DNA of 64,000 nt from the NCBI GenBank assembly GCA_036337715.1, contig JAYZDS010000004.1, positions 178,741 to 242,740 on the forward strand. The letters run 5' to 3'. Each line of letters starts with the position of its first letter. Position 1 is the stretch's first letter. The notes below the pieces were generated by a model, which saw nothing but the letters and a program-made list of their open reading frames with translations, searched no databases and was not told where the DNA came from. Both the position numbers and the translations under genes were made by a program. Positions 25,607 to 34,714 of this stretch are shown piece by piece. The DNA is from JAURNZ01 sp036337715 (GTDB lineage Bacteria > Pseudomonadota > Gammaproteobacteria > Comchoanobacterales > Comchoanobacteraceae).

Positions 25607-26824
25607 TTAACCTTCCTCTTGGAACCATCCTGGGAATGGATCGGATATATCTTGATATTTGTTAGGGCTTTGAGCAAAATCTTTTATTAAACATTGATCT
25701 AATTCACTACGAATATGCTTTTCATCCATATCATCACTGAGACCAATAAAAACAATTTCTTGCCTACGATCACCGTATTCTTCGGTCCAATATTTTCTGA
25801 CATGGTCATCAAAATCCTTACTATCTGGCCAATCTTCTCGTGGAACTGCTGCCCACCAACGACCAAATCCTTGATGGGAAATAAATGCGCCTGCTTTTGA
25901 GAGCTCGCCCACAAATCCTGGACGTGTTGCCAACCAAAAAAAGCCTTTTGCTCTAACAACCCCTGGCCATGCCTGGTTAAAAAAAGCATAAATTTTTTCT
26001 GGATCGAATGGTTCAGATGCACGATATACAAAGCTTGTAATGCCATATTCTTCGGTTTCTGGTGTGTGATCTTTAAAATTATATAGCTCCTGTGCCCAAA
26101 GCGGATGTTCTTCAGCTTCCTCAATATTAAATAAACCTGTATCCATCACTTCATTGATATCGACTTTAGATTGCGACGTTTCAATCACTTTTGCTTTTGC
26201 ATTTAAACTTTTGATGATTGCCTTAACAATCTTTAATTCTTCTTTAGATATGAGATCTATTTTATTCAGGATAATGACATTTGCAAATTCAATCTGTTCT
26301 ACAAGTAAATCAACTAACGTTCGATCGTCTTCTTCACCTAAACTTTCGCCTTTGTCTCTTAAAAAATCAGTCGAACTATAATTATTGATTAAATTGGCTG
26401 CATCAACAACTGTAACCATGGTATCTAACTCAGAAACATCAGATAAACTGTCACCATCTTCATCTCTAAAGTCAAAAGTTGTGGCAACTGGCAATGGCTC
26501 AGAAATACCAGTAGATTCAATTAATAGATAATCAAATTTTCCTGATATGGCTAGGTCTCTAACTTGAATTAATAAATCTTCACGTAATGTACAACAAATA
26601 CAGCCATTACTCATTTCCACCAGCTTTTCTTCAGTTCTGGAAAGGTCACTGCCACCCCCTTCGACTAAGCCAGCATCGATATTGACTTCACTCATATCAT
26701 TTACAATGACAGCAACTTTTTTGCCTTCACGATTATGTAGAATATGATTTAAAAGAGTAGTTTTTCCTGCGCCAAGAAAACCAGATAATACGGTTACCGG
26801 AAGTTTATTTTGAATTTCAACCAT
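25607..26824 (-). CDS. COG0523 (CobW/YjiA/ZNG1-like) metal chaperone GTPase
   Basis: 405 residues. P-loop GFLGAGKTTLL at residues 15-25, metal-binding CICC at residues 76-79 (consensus CxCC), GTPase IEST at about 106-109 and the NKID specificity motif further on, then a CobW C-terminal domain. Such proteins deliver zinc or another metal to client enzymes using GTP. A clear GAGGA precedes the ATG. No Zur box was recognised. The 3' end has been copied to 24509-24623. Confidence 0.88.
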   Translation of the reverse strand: MVEIQNKLPVTVLSGFLGAGKTTLLNHILHNREGKKVAVIVNDMSEVNIDAGLVEGGGSDLSRTEEKLVEMSNGCICCTLREDLLIQVRDLAISGKFDYLLIESTGISEPLPVATTFDFRDEDGDSLSDVSELDTMVTVVDAANLINNYSSTDFLRDKGESLGEEDDRTLVDLLVEQIEFANVIILNKIDLISKEELKIVKAIIKSLNAKAKVIETSQSKVDINEVMDTGLFNIEEAEEHPLWAQELYNFKDHTPETEEYGITSFVYRASEPFDPEKIYAFFNQAWPGVVRAKGFFWLATRPGFVGELSKAGAFISHQGFGRWWAAVPREDWPDSKDFDDHVRKYWTEEYGDRRQEIVFIGLSDDMDEKHIRSELDQCLIKDFAQSPNKYQDISDPFPGWFQEEG

Positions 26825-26982
26825 GATTTTCCTCTATATTTTCATTTTTTAATTTTAACATATAGGCTATATCTATCGCAAACACTTCATTTTATTATCA
26901 AAATAAGCATTAAAGATAGGCATATTATTTTTTTTCTGTTAAGGTAACTTTTTATCAAATAAATATTAAATAGCAGCTTACA

Positions 26983-27957
26983 ATGAACTGTTTTATATCA
27001 ATCATAGAAAAAACTTTTAAAGCATTGGCAGAAAAAACAAATAAACAAGACATCATTAATGAAGTGAATAATGATTTACAATTTAAATTAGCAATTGTAT
27101 CTTACATTGAGTTTTATGGTCCCCACACTGAATATTTAGTGAATGCAATAACTAAATTACTATCCATTTACATGGTCAATCCTCTTAATTTAGTTACTTT
27201 TGTTATATACCACACCGATATTAAATAATTCGATGAGTATCATAAAAATAAAGTATTTAAAGAAAAGAAGTGTCATAAAATAATAATCGAATGGAGTAAA
27301 TTTCTTAATTCACTGATTAAAGAAAATAACTTTCCATTAACGGATACCGATTCAATCGAAACATATTTGCAGTTTATGTCTTCTTATCATACTAGCTTGC
27401 CACAAGATAGTTGCGTTATAGATTTAGATATTAATGAGCTTATTTTTCACCCTTTTATTGCCGTCATGTCTCAGCATTGTGGTTTATCGATTAAATTTGC
27501 TCATCCATCACATAATCAAGTCTATTGGGGTATTGCCATGCTATATGGTGAAAATCCAAGAACGGCCAATGATAAGACGTTAGTCTTATTTTCTACTTAT
27601 TTAGAAATTTTAGTACAAACCATGCTCGTCCATAAACAAAAAGCCATAGATGATACAAGTAAATGTCTTTCGTCATCATTTGACTCATCACGTGAAAACA
27701 ATGCATTAAATTGCATTGCAGATCACTTTAAAGCATACGTACTTAAAGATACCAATTTATGTCTCGAGAGGATCCGAGCAACCAATTATCACCGTTATCA
27801 ATCCAATGAAACTTATTTTGATGATAGAAGCATTGACTTAATCATTAATAAACTTGAATGTTTAACCAAAGACACAACAACACATAAATATTCAAATTTA
27901 TATTCAGAAATGCATTCATCAGATAAAAGCACCTTCTCAAATAAAATTAATTTTTAA
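26983..27957 (+). pseudogene. Unknown ORF interrupted by one in-frame stop
   Basis: An 81-codon ORF (begins MNCFISIIEKTFKAL) ends in TAA at 27226-27228, but the same frame continues at once without a stop for another 242 codons to 27957 (FDEYHKNKVFKEKK, later SQHCGLSIKFAHPSHNQVYW). Codon use looks the same on both sides. The simplest reading is a 324-residue gene broken by a single nonsense change. I recognise no domain; it has no signal peptide or membrane segment. Readthrough, or two separate small genes, cannot be excluded. Confidence 0.6.
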
Positions 27958-27979
27958 AAATCTATTGTTAACCTAGCTT

Positions 27980-30394
27980 CTAGGTAAATGCACGATCGCT
28001 GTTGGCTGTTGGCTGTTCTTTGGTTTGCAAGTAATTGAGTATTTCACTTCTATTATAATGCTCTGCATATTCGATAATAATATCATTCATCTCTGAAGAG
28101 ACATTGTATTGAGACTTCGTTGCATAGTAACGCAATACAAAGTTATCCAATTGACCATTATTAACAATAGAATCCTCAATAAATGCCCTAAAATCGTTTT
28201 TAATGGCTTGTGAGCTGTTTAACGCATCAATATTCGAACAAGGTACAATCTTCTTTATTGATTCAAACATACTCACAGATGGACCGTAATAACTAATGAT
28301 TTTGTTTAATATGAGACTATCATTTATGGCGTCTGGAATAATAGTACTAAAGTGCTTCATCCCTGCCTTAATATCTGGAAAGACATCCCAAAGATGATGA
28401 TGATGACAATGCTCCATCATGAGATTAACTAAAAATTGCTTTGTATCATCGTAGTAAAATAACCTTCTTTCTTCATGCATTAGGTCAATGATATAACCCA
28501 GGACAGGCGAATAGCTATCTGGGTTAGTATGACTGTGTGTTAGATATTGTTGATATACTTTTCTTACATCTGGATACTTTAAAATAGCAGAGGCATTAAA
28601 CAACCATGGGAAATCACTTACTAAAGCAAGCATTGCATCTGTATTTGGCTTATCCTCTAGCGTTACTTCTTCCTTCAATATTTGATCTGTAAGCGTGTGA
28701 ATCCGAAATAAAAATTTCTTTTTATAATCTGTGTTACTAAATGCAACTAAAACATCATTTACTCTTTCCAATACTTCTTTTTTCTGCAACATTAAAACAT
28801 AAGGAATCAGATCAGTTTCTGAGTTTGCCTCATAAAAATCGTCACCATCGTCATCTTCAAGGTCTGAGTCGTCATCAGACCCTTCGTTTTTTTCTGTGTA
28901 AAAGAAAATGGTTTGACCACTTACATTATTTGTCAAAACCTGGCCTAACAATCGCCTCGCACATGATTGTATGATTTTTTCATTCGATGCATGAAATGCG
29001 TCATGTTGTTTTTTATAATCATACAAAATATTACTTAGAGACTGACTAAAAAGACTTTTTAATGTTTCATATTCAAGTGGCGTAAACTGATTTCTTAAAC
29101 AAAAGGCAATACTTGCTCTATCCTCCTCAAAAATTGATATATTTAAGGGTGAGACACTGCCTTGATGCTTGGCTAATTCATAGTCATTAAATAAAGTTGG
29201 TAAGAAATTTTTACCCAGAAAAGTTAGGACTGGTAAATTAGAAGATAATTTAAGCAAAGATGATAAAATACTATAGATCAAATGACCATCGTATGTGCTT
29301 TCGTTGTATGTGAAAGTCAATTGGTCTGAAAAGTTAAAATATTGATAAATATTAAGTCGCATCCAATTAGAAGCCACTTCACATTCCCAAATCATGAAAT
29401 CGTAAGCATCTTTATGTAACATATGGAAAGCTTTCAAGTCATCTTTTTGAATATCAGCTAAAGGCACGTAGCGTTCAATAATCTGAAACATTTCCAAAAA
29501 ATTTGGGTAGAGTAGCACATAGTCTTTCAGAGAAACTTCATAACTTTTTGGGTCCTGAGAACTCCCAGCACGTTTATTTAATCTAATTGATAACGATGTA
29601 TTGGCACCATTGGCCAACAGGATGTTTAAAATATCAAAGTCTTTCTCAAGCATTGCTCTTACAGCGTAAAATAATGGATAGCCACCATTAAAGATCGCAC
29701 CATTAAAATCATCTGTGCCTAATTTACAAAGATCGTCTGTCTTTTGGTTGATCATCGTTTGTTTTATTTCATCGGTTTCACAAGAATTAATCAGCTTTTG
29801 AACCATTGCAACCCTTTCAAAAATAACAGCGTAGCTAAATGCATTGATACCAAGGGAATCTTGTACATTTGTATTATTTTGATCTTCTTTATCTTTATAA
29901 ATCAGCGCATGAATGTCAGCTTTAGCACTTAATAATAAATCAAAGATCTCTTCATAACCGCATTGAATTGCTAATGATAAAGGGGTATGCCAACCATCAT
30001 AAGTGACATATCTTTCAGCATGACAGTTTTTAATATAAGTAGAAGAAAACAACGGTACTTGCATAGATGTTCTAGATCTGATTACTTCTTTAGACAGCAT
30101 GATATTGCTTTGGTCATTAATATCAGCACCTAACTCAATGAGCGCTTCTACATACGCTATTCTATTGTGATAAACTGCCCACATCAAAGGCGTAAAATTA
30201 GATTCGTTTTCGATATCATCAAGCGTAGCGCTTTCTAAAAAATTATATTTTTTAAAAAATACTTCTTTTGATAGGCTACCTTGGTCTATATCAACAAAGA
30301 TACTAACTTTAGATGCCATTTCTGCAACGAAACCACCAAATAAATCGCTATAACTATCAGGTATTTCATGAATACTGTGCTTTTTTCTTTTCAT
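27980..30394 (-). CDS. Large ankyrin-repeat protein, candidate Dot/Icm effector
   Basis: 804 residues. Ankyrin repeats are clear in the N-terminal third: NFTPLMWAVYHNRIAYVEAL at about 66-85 followed by GADIN; WHTPLSLAIQCGYEEIFDLL at about 135-154; GINAFSYAVIFERVAMVQKL; and GGYPLFYAVRAM followed by ILLANGANTS. The rest, about 300-804, is helical with no domain I know and a very acidic stretch near residue 510. There is no signal peptide. Ankyrin proteins are frequent effectors in Legionella and Coxiella, so secretion into a host is plausible but inferred. It stands alone between an ORF remnant and tyrS. Confidence 0.8.
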   Translation of the reverse strand: MKRKKHSIHEIPDSYSDLFGGFVAEMASKVSIFVDIDQGSLSKEVFFKKYNFLESATLDDIENESNFTPLMWAVYHNRIAYVEALIELGADINDQSNIMLSKEVIRSRTSMQVPLFSSTYIKNCHAERYVTYDGWHTPLSLAIQCGYEEIFDLLLSAKADIHALIYKDKEDQNNTNVQDSLGINAFSYAVIFERVAMVQKLINSCETDEIKQTMINQKTDDLCKLGTDDFNGAIFNGGYPLFYAVRAMLEKDFDILNILLANGANTSLSIRLNKRAGSSQDPKSYEVSLKDYVLLYPNFLEMFQIIERYVPLADIQKDDLKAFHMLHKDAYDFMIWECEVASNWMRLNIYQYFNFSDQLTFTYNESTYDGHLIYSILSSLLKLSSNLPVLTFLGKNFLPTLFNDYELAKHQGSVSPLNISIFEEDRASIAFCLRNQFTPLEYETLKSLFSQSLSNILYDYKKQHDAFHASNEKIIQSCARRLLGQVLTNNVSGQTIFFYTEKNEGSDDDSDLEDDDGDDFYEANSETDLIPYVLMLQKKEVLERVNDVLVAFSNTDYKKKFLFRIHTLTDQILKEEVTLEDKPNTDAMLALVSDFPWLFNASAILKYPDVRKVYQQYLTHSHTNPDSYSPVLGYIIDLMHEERRLFYYDDTKQFLVNLMMEHCHHHHLWDVFPDIKAGMKHFSTIIPDAINDSLILNKIISYYGPSVSMFESIKKIVPCSNIDALNSSQAIKNDFRAFIEDSIVNNGQLDNFVLRYYATKSQYNVSSEMNDIIIEYAEHYNRSEILNYLQTKEQPTANSDRAFT

Positions 30395-30562
30395 ACAATT
30401 AACTCAATTTTTTGAATTTAACAATAATATTGCTTTAAAATTATGATAACATTTCTATAGAAAAATGAATAATTGATTAGATTGTAGATTGATTTAAAAA
30501 ATCAATCATTTAAAGCGTGGTCGTTACTTTTGGCACCATAGTATTATTTATGGCATGCACGA

Positions 30563-31780
30563 CTAGCTAGATAAGATAAATTCAGCAACTCTTTTCTTGC
30601 CGACTGTCACGATCGCAGGAAATTCCTGGATGGGTTCATTTGAGGTGACAACCTCCCCAGAGATTTTGACTGCATTTTGTTTTAACATCCTTAAACTTTC
30701 GGAAGTACTTTGGGTTAACCCTGCCAATTTTAATAATTGTGCAACGGGTAGCTCAGATTCTTCTTTGGTTAAACGATGAATTGGCCTATCTTCAGGAATC
30801 ATGCCTTTTTGAAATCTGGATACAAAAGCAGCTTCTGCTTGCTCTGCTTGAGCGTCATCATAGTAGGTTTTAACCAGTGCTTTAGCTAAAGCCATTTTGA
30901 TGTCTTTAGGATTCTCACCAGATTCAACATCATGTTTATAATCATCCATACTTTTGGGCATATCTAGATTTAATAAATCCATATAACGCCACATTAATGT
31001 ATCACTGATCGACATCATTTTACCAAACATCTCCACAGGAGAATCATTTAAACCAATCGTGTTGTCATGAGATTTAGACATTTTTTTCACACCATCCAGA
31101 CCCTCTAACAGTGGATAGGTTAGGACGACTTGTTGCTTTTGGCCATAGTGTCGTTGTAACTCTCTACCCATCAATAAGTTAAATGTTTGATCGGTACCAC
31201 CTAGTTCAATATCTGCTTCAAGGGCAACTGAGTCATAACCTTGAAGTAATGGATATAGAAATTCATGAATGGCAATAGATTGATTGGACTTATAGCGTTT
31301 TGAAAAATCATCACGCTCTAACATTCTTGCAACGGTATGAAGACTTGCTAGCTGAATCATGGCTTGAGGCGATAATTTTGCTAGCCATTCTGAGTTATAT
31401 CTAATTTCTAGCTTGTCCCTATTAAGTATTTTACTGACCTGCTCAACATAACTCTTTGCGTTTTCTACAACCGTTTGTTCGTCTAGTGCTGGACGTGTGA
31501 CATCTCTACCCGATGGGTCGCCTATCATGGCAGTGAAATCCCCAATTAAAAAAACCACCTTATGGCCTAAGTCTTGAAAGTGCCTTAATTGATTTAATAC
31601 AATGCTATGACCAATATGAATGTCTGGTCTTGTGGGATCCACACCTAATTTAATGATCAGTGGTCTTTTTTCATCAAGTTTTTCTTGCAAGCCACCATCC
31701 GGATAACAGTTTTCGTAGGTGGTAGATAATTGGTCTAAAATATTTTTCACGCGATTTTCCAAATTTATACTATACTTCAT
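30563..31780 (-). CDS. tyrS: Tyrosyl-tRNA synthetase
   Basis: 405 residues. Class I signatures HIGHS at residues 55-59 and KMSKS at 233-237, plus the C-terminal S4-like domain (LLKLAGLTQSTSESLRMLKQ). The HIGHS form and length fit the TyrRS subgroup related to E. coli-distant TyrZ-type enzymes. It charges tRNA-Tyr. Divergent from the unknown membrane gene at 31808 with only 27 bases between the start codons. Confidence 0.95.
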   Translation of the reverse strand: MKYSINLENRVKNILDQLSTTYENCYPDGGLQEKLDEKRPLIIKLGVDPTRPDIHIGHSIVLNQLRHFQDLGHKVVFLIGDFTAMIGDPSGRDVTRPALDEQTVVENAKSYVEQVSKILNRDKLEIRYNSEWLAKLSPQAMIQLASLHTVARMLERDDFSKRYKSNQSIAIHEFLYPLLQGYDSVALEADIELGGTDQTFNLLMGRELQRHYGQKQQVVLTYPLLEGLDGVKKMSKSHDNTIGLNDSPVEMFGKMMSISDTLMWRYMDLLNLDMPKSMDDYKHDVESGENPKDIKMALAKALVKTYYDDAQAEQAEAAFVSRFQKGMIPEDRPIHRLTKEESELPVAQLLKLAGLTQSTSESLRMLKQNAVKISGEVVTSNEPIQEFPAIVTVGKKRVAEFILSS

Positions 31781-31807
31781 CTAACATTAAGTAAGGATAC
31801 TCTGATT

Positions 31808-32863
31808 ATGGCAAAGGAACAAGGGGTTACATATAATTTTGAAGCCGTTAACACTTTAGGAGCTAAACCCAAATTAGCTTACTGGATGGCTAAGTCAACA
31901 TGGAAACAAAACAGTTTGTTTATATTTTCATTTTTAATGCTTACATTGCCTATAAGTACGTTGATTTATGCAACTGTTGTAGGCATTACATTAATGCAAC
32001 AAATCTCTTTTGCATTTTCTATTGTGGGTATTATTCAATTTGCAATTGTTCAAGATTTTTTTGAAACGATTAACTACATTGCACATGCTGAAAATTGTAG
32101 ACAAAAACAAGTCATCGGTTGTCAAAAAATTCAGTCGCTAAATGAGACCATCACGTCTAATACAGAATCACTTAAGCAAAAAAGAGCAGAAACAACCTCT
32201 TTAATTGAAAAAAATAGCAGTCTTAAATCAGAACTTGAATGTTTGAAAACCATTGTACATGATAACTCTGAAAAAGATTCACAATCTGAAAGAATGGTTT
32301 CTGAGTTACATGATGCCTTGATTAAAATCTTACAACATACAGATAATGAAAAACTGGCACAGATTAAAAATGCGCTTATCTACACAAGCAACACCTTAAG
32401 AGATCATGGTAAAGGTAAAATTGTGATCACAACACAACACTATACAGCACTCAAAGGTTTATTACTTAAAGTCAGTGAATCACCTGAGAAATTTTCACGT
32501 TATGCTGAATTGAGCGAAAAAACAATTCGACAACTCGAAAAAAAGGTCACTTTTTTAAATGAACAAATCACTAAAATTAATAAAGCTTCCTACTCAGCAC
32601 TGAATGTTGGCAAGCGCACCGTCAAAGTAGATCCAGAATTTCAGAAGTCTGATTTATTAAACGATATCTGTAATTTATCACTTCACGCAATCAAGACGCT
32701 TCAACAACACCCAGAGTCTTTAGAAGATAAAAAAGAACGATTAGATTTATCGAAAAATAAACTTAATACGAATACTCCAATGCCTCGTCAAGCAAGCATG
32801 TTCGAAACTATCGGTGAATTTTTGTCACCGGTAAAAAACAGTCCAGGTTCCAATAAATATTAA
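31808..32863 (+). CDS. Unknown protein with two membrane segments and a long coiled coil
   Basis: 351 residues. Two hydrophobic segments at about residues 37-58 and 62-83 form a hairpin, followed by a long helical, heptad-rich region (about 95-270) and a polar tail ending SPVKNSPGSNKY. It resembles in outline the bilobed hydrophobic-plus-coiled-coil proteins that intracellular bacteria place in host membranes, but I recognise no family. It lies between tyrS and lepA with no operon partner, and an AAGGA lies about 11 bases upstream of ATG. Confidence 0.7.
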   Translation: MAKEQGVTYNFEAVNTLGAKPKLAYWMAKSTWKQNSLFIFSFLMLTLPISTLIYATVVGITLMQQISFAFSIVGIIQFAIVQDFFETINYIAHAENCRQKQVIGCQKIQSLNETITSNTESLKQKRAETTSLIEKNSSLKSELECLKTIVHDNSEKDSQSERMVSELHDALIKILQHTDNEKLAQIKNALIYTSNTLRDHGKGKIVITTQHYTALKGLLLKVSESPEKFSRYAELSEKTIRQLEKKVTFLNEQITKINKASYSALNVGKRTVKVDPEFQKSDLLNDICNLSLHAIKTLQQHPESLEDKKERLDLSKNKLNTNTPMPRQASMFETIGEFLSPVKNSPGSNKY

Positions 32864-32905
32864 GTTTTTCTGGTGATTTTAAGTAAAGATCGTTAATATG
32901 TTTGC

Positions 32906-34714
32906 ATGACAATAAAACAGAATTGTATTCGAAATTTTTCTATCATAGCCCATATCGATCATGGCAAATCAACGCTTTCAGATCGCTTCATTCAACGATG
33001 CGGTGGACTAAGTGAGCGTGAAATGCAGTCACAAGTCTTAGATAGTATGGATATTGAGCGTGAACGAGGCATCACCATTAAGGCTCAATCCGTCACATTA
33101 CATTACGAATCCAAATCAGGTGAAACCTACCAACTTAATTTTATCGATACACCGGGACATGTTGATTTTGCCTATGAAGTATCTAGATCCTTAGCTGCTT
33201 GCGAGGGTGCCTTGTTAGTTGTAGATGCCGCGCAAGGGGTTGAGGCACAAACTGTCGCTGTTTGTTATACAGCCATTGAACAAGACTTAGAAGTTTTACC
33301 TGTGCTTAATAAGATTGACCTACCCCAAGCAGATCCTGATAAAGTCAAAGAGGAAATCACAGACATTGTTGGTTTACCTGGTGAAGATGCCATTAGTGTC
33401 AGTGCCAAACAAGGCATTGGCATTGACGAGATTTTAGAGGAAATCATCCACCAAATTCCAGCACCCACTGGTTCTGCAGACGCACCTTTACAAGCCTTAA
33501 TCGTTGATTCGTGGTTTGATAATTATCTGGGTGTCGTCTCATTGATTCGAGTTGTCCAAGGGACACTAAAAAAAGGTGACAAAATCCGCGTGATGTCAAC
33601 GGGTAAAGATTATACCGCTGATGACATTGGCATATTTACACCTAAGCGAACCAAACAAGACACCCTGACTACTGGCCAAGTTGGATATGTGGTTGCGAGC
33701 ATTAAAACCATTCATGGTGCACCTGTGGGAGATACACTCACACTAACACATGGTGAAAAACCAGAGGCACTACCAGGATTTCAGAAAGTTAAACCGCAAG
33801 TGTATGCTGGTATCTTCCCTATGGACACCGATGATTATCAAGATTTTAGAGAAGCATTAGATAAACTTACTCTAAACGACTCATCACTTGAATTTGAGCC
33901 CGAAACCTCTGATGCGCTTGGCTTTGGATTTAGATGCGGCTTTTTAGGTCTTCTGCATATGGAAATCATTCGTGAACGGCTAGAACGCGAATACAATATG
34001 GCACTTATCATGACAGCGCCTAGTGTACAATATCGTGTAACCAATCAGAAAAATGATGTTTTCATGATCGATAATCCGAGCGCATTCCCATCACCGAACC
34101 ATATAAAAATTATCGAAGAACCCATTGCCATCACTCATGTCCTAACACCGCAGCCTTATTTAGGCGGTATTATAAAATTATGTGAGGAACGTCGTGGGAC
34201 ACAAAAAAATATGCAATTTACAGGAAACCAAGTTGCACTTACCTACGAATTACCTATGAGTGAGATTGTTTTAGACTTTTTTGATCGTGTTAAATCAATT
34301 AGTCGTGGTTATGCGTCTTTAGATTATAGCTTTGAACGCTTTGTAGCAGCACCCATGGTAAAAGTTGATATTCTAATTAATGGTGACAAAGTTGATGCAC
34401 TGGCAGGCATTGTTCACAAAGACCGTGCAAATGGTTTTGGTAGACAGCTGGCAGAAAAACTAAAAACACTGATACCCAAGCAAATGTTTGCTGTTGCTAT
34501 TCAAGCAACCATTGGTGGCAACATCATTGCTCGTGAAACAGTCAGTGCCATGCGTAAAAATGTCACAGCCAAATGCTATGGTGGTGATGTCAGTCGTAAA
34601 CGCAAATTGTTAGAAAAACAAAAAGCTGGTAAAAAGCGTATGAAACAATTTGGACGCATTTCAATTCCACAAGAAGCTTTTATGGCTGTATTAAAGTTCG
34701 AAGATAAAAATTAA
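32906..34714 (+). CDS. lepA: Elongation factor 4 (LepA)
   Basis: 602 residues, standard length. GTPase signatures AHIDHGKSTLSDR (G1), RGITIKAQ (G2), DTPGHVDF (G3) and NKIDLPQADP (G4), followed by the EF-G-like domains and the LepA-specific C-terminal domain (ARETVSAMRKNVTAKCYGGD, SRKRKLLEKQKAGKKRM). LepA is a translational GTPase that back-translocates or remodels ribosomes. Converges with and overlaps the SPATA20-like gene by 4 bases. The usual partner lepB is not adjacent. Confidence 0.96.
   Translation: MTIKQNCIRNFSIIAHIDHGKSTLSDRFIQRCGGLSEREMQSQVLDSMDIERERGITIKAQSVTLHYESKSGETYQLNFIDTPGHVDFAYEVSRSLAACEGALLVVDAAQGVEAQTVAVCYTAIEQDLEVLPVLNKIDLPQADPDKVKEEITDIVGLPGEDAISVSAKQGIGIDEILEEIIHQIPAPTGSADAPLQALIVDSWFDNYLGVVSLIRVVQGTLKKGDKIRVMSTGKDYTADDIGIFTPKRTKQDTLTTGQVGYVVASIKTIHGAPVGDTLTLTHGEKPEALPGFQKVKPQVYAGIFPMDTDDYQDFREALDKLTLNDSSLEFEPETSDALGFGFRCGFLGLLHMEIIRERLEREYNMALIMTAPSVQYRVTNQKNDVFMIDNPSAFPSPNHIKIIEEPIAITHVLTPQPYLGGIIKLCEERRGTQKNMQFTGNQVALTYELPMSEIVLDFFDRVKSISRGYASLDYSFERFVAAPMVKVDILINGDKVDALAGIVHKDRANGFGRQLAEKLKTLIPKQMFAVAIQATIGGNIIARETVSAMRKNVTAKCYGGDVSRKRKLLEKQKAGKKRMKQFGRISIPQEAFMAVLKFEDKN

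Larger units (their letters stand above)
23533..25721. repeat. Tandem segmental duplication of about 1.1 kb
   Basis: The left unit (about 23533-24623) and the right unit (about 24624-25721) each contain the same upstream DNA (including ATAAATAGCTAAGGTGATG), a 254-codon FkbM-type gene and the 3' end of the COG0523 GTPase gene. The junction at 24623/24624 joins GTPase codons directly to the upstream sequence that in the left unit starts at the right arm of the parS-like site. The genes start 1098 bases apart. The second gene halves and 3' flanks are much more alike than the central gene segment. Confidence 0.9.

Noticed and set aside
30491..30509. Inverted repeat ATTGATTTAAAAAATCAAT downstream of the ankyrin gene start and tyrS end
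   Set aside because: AT-only weak stem without a clear T-run in the needed orientation; not convincing as terminator or operator.
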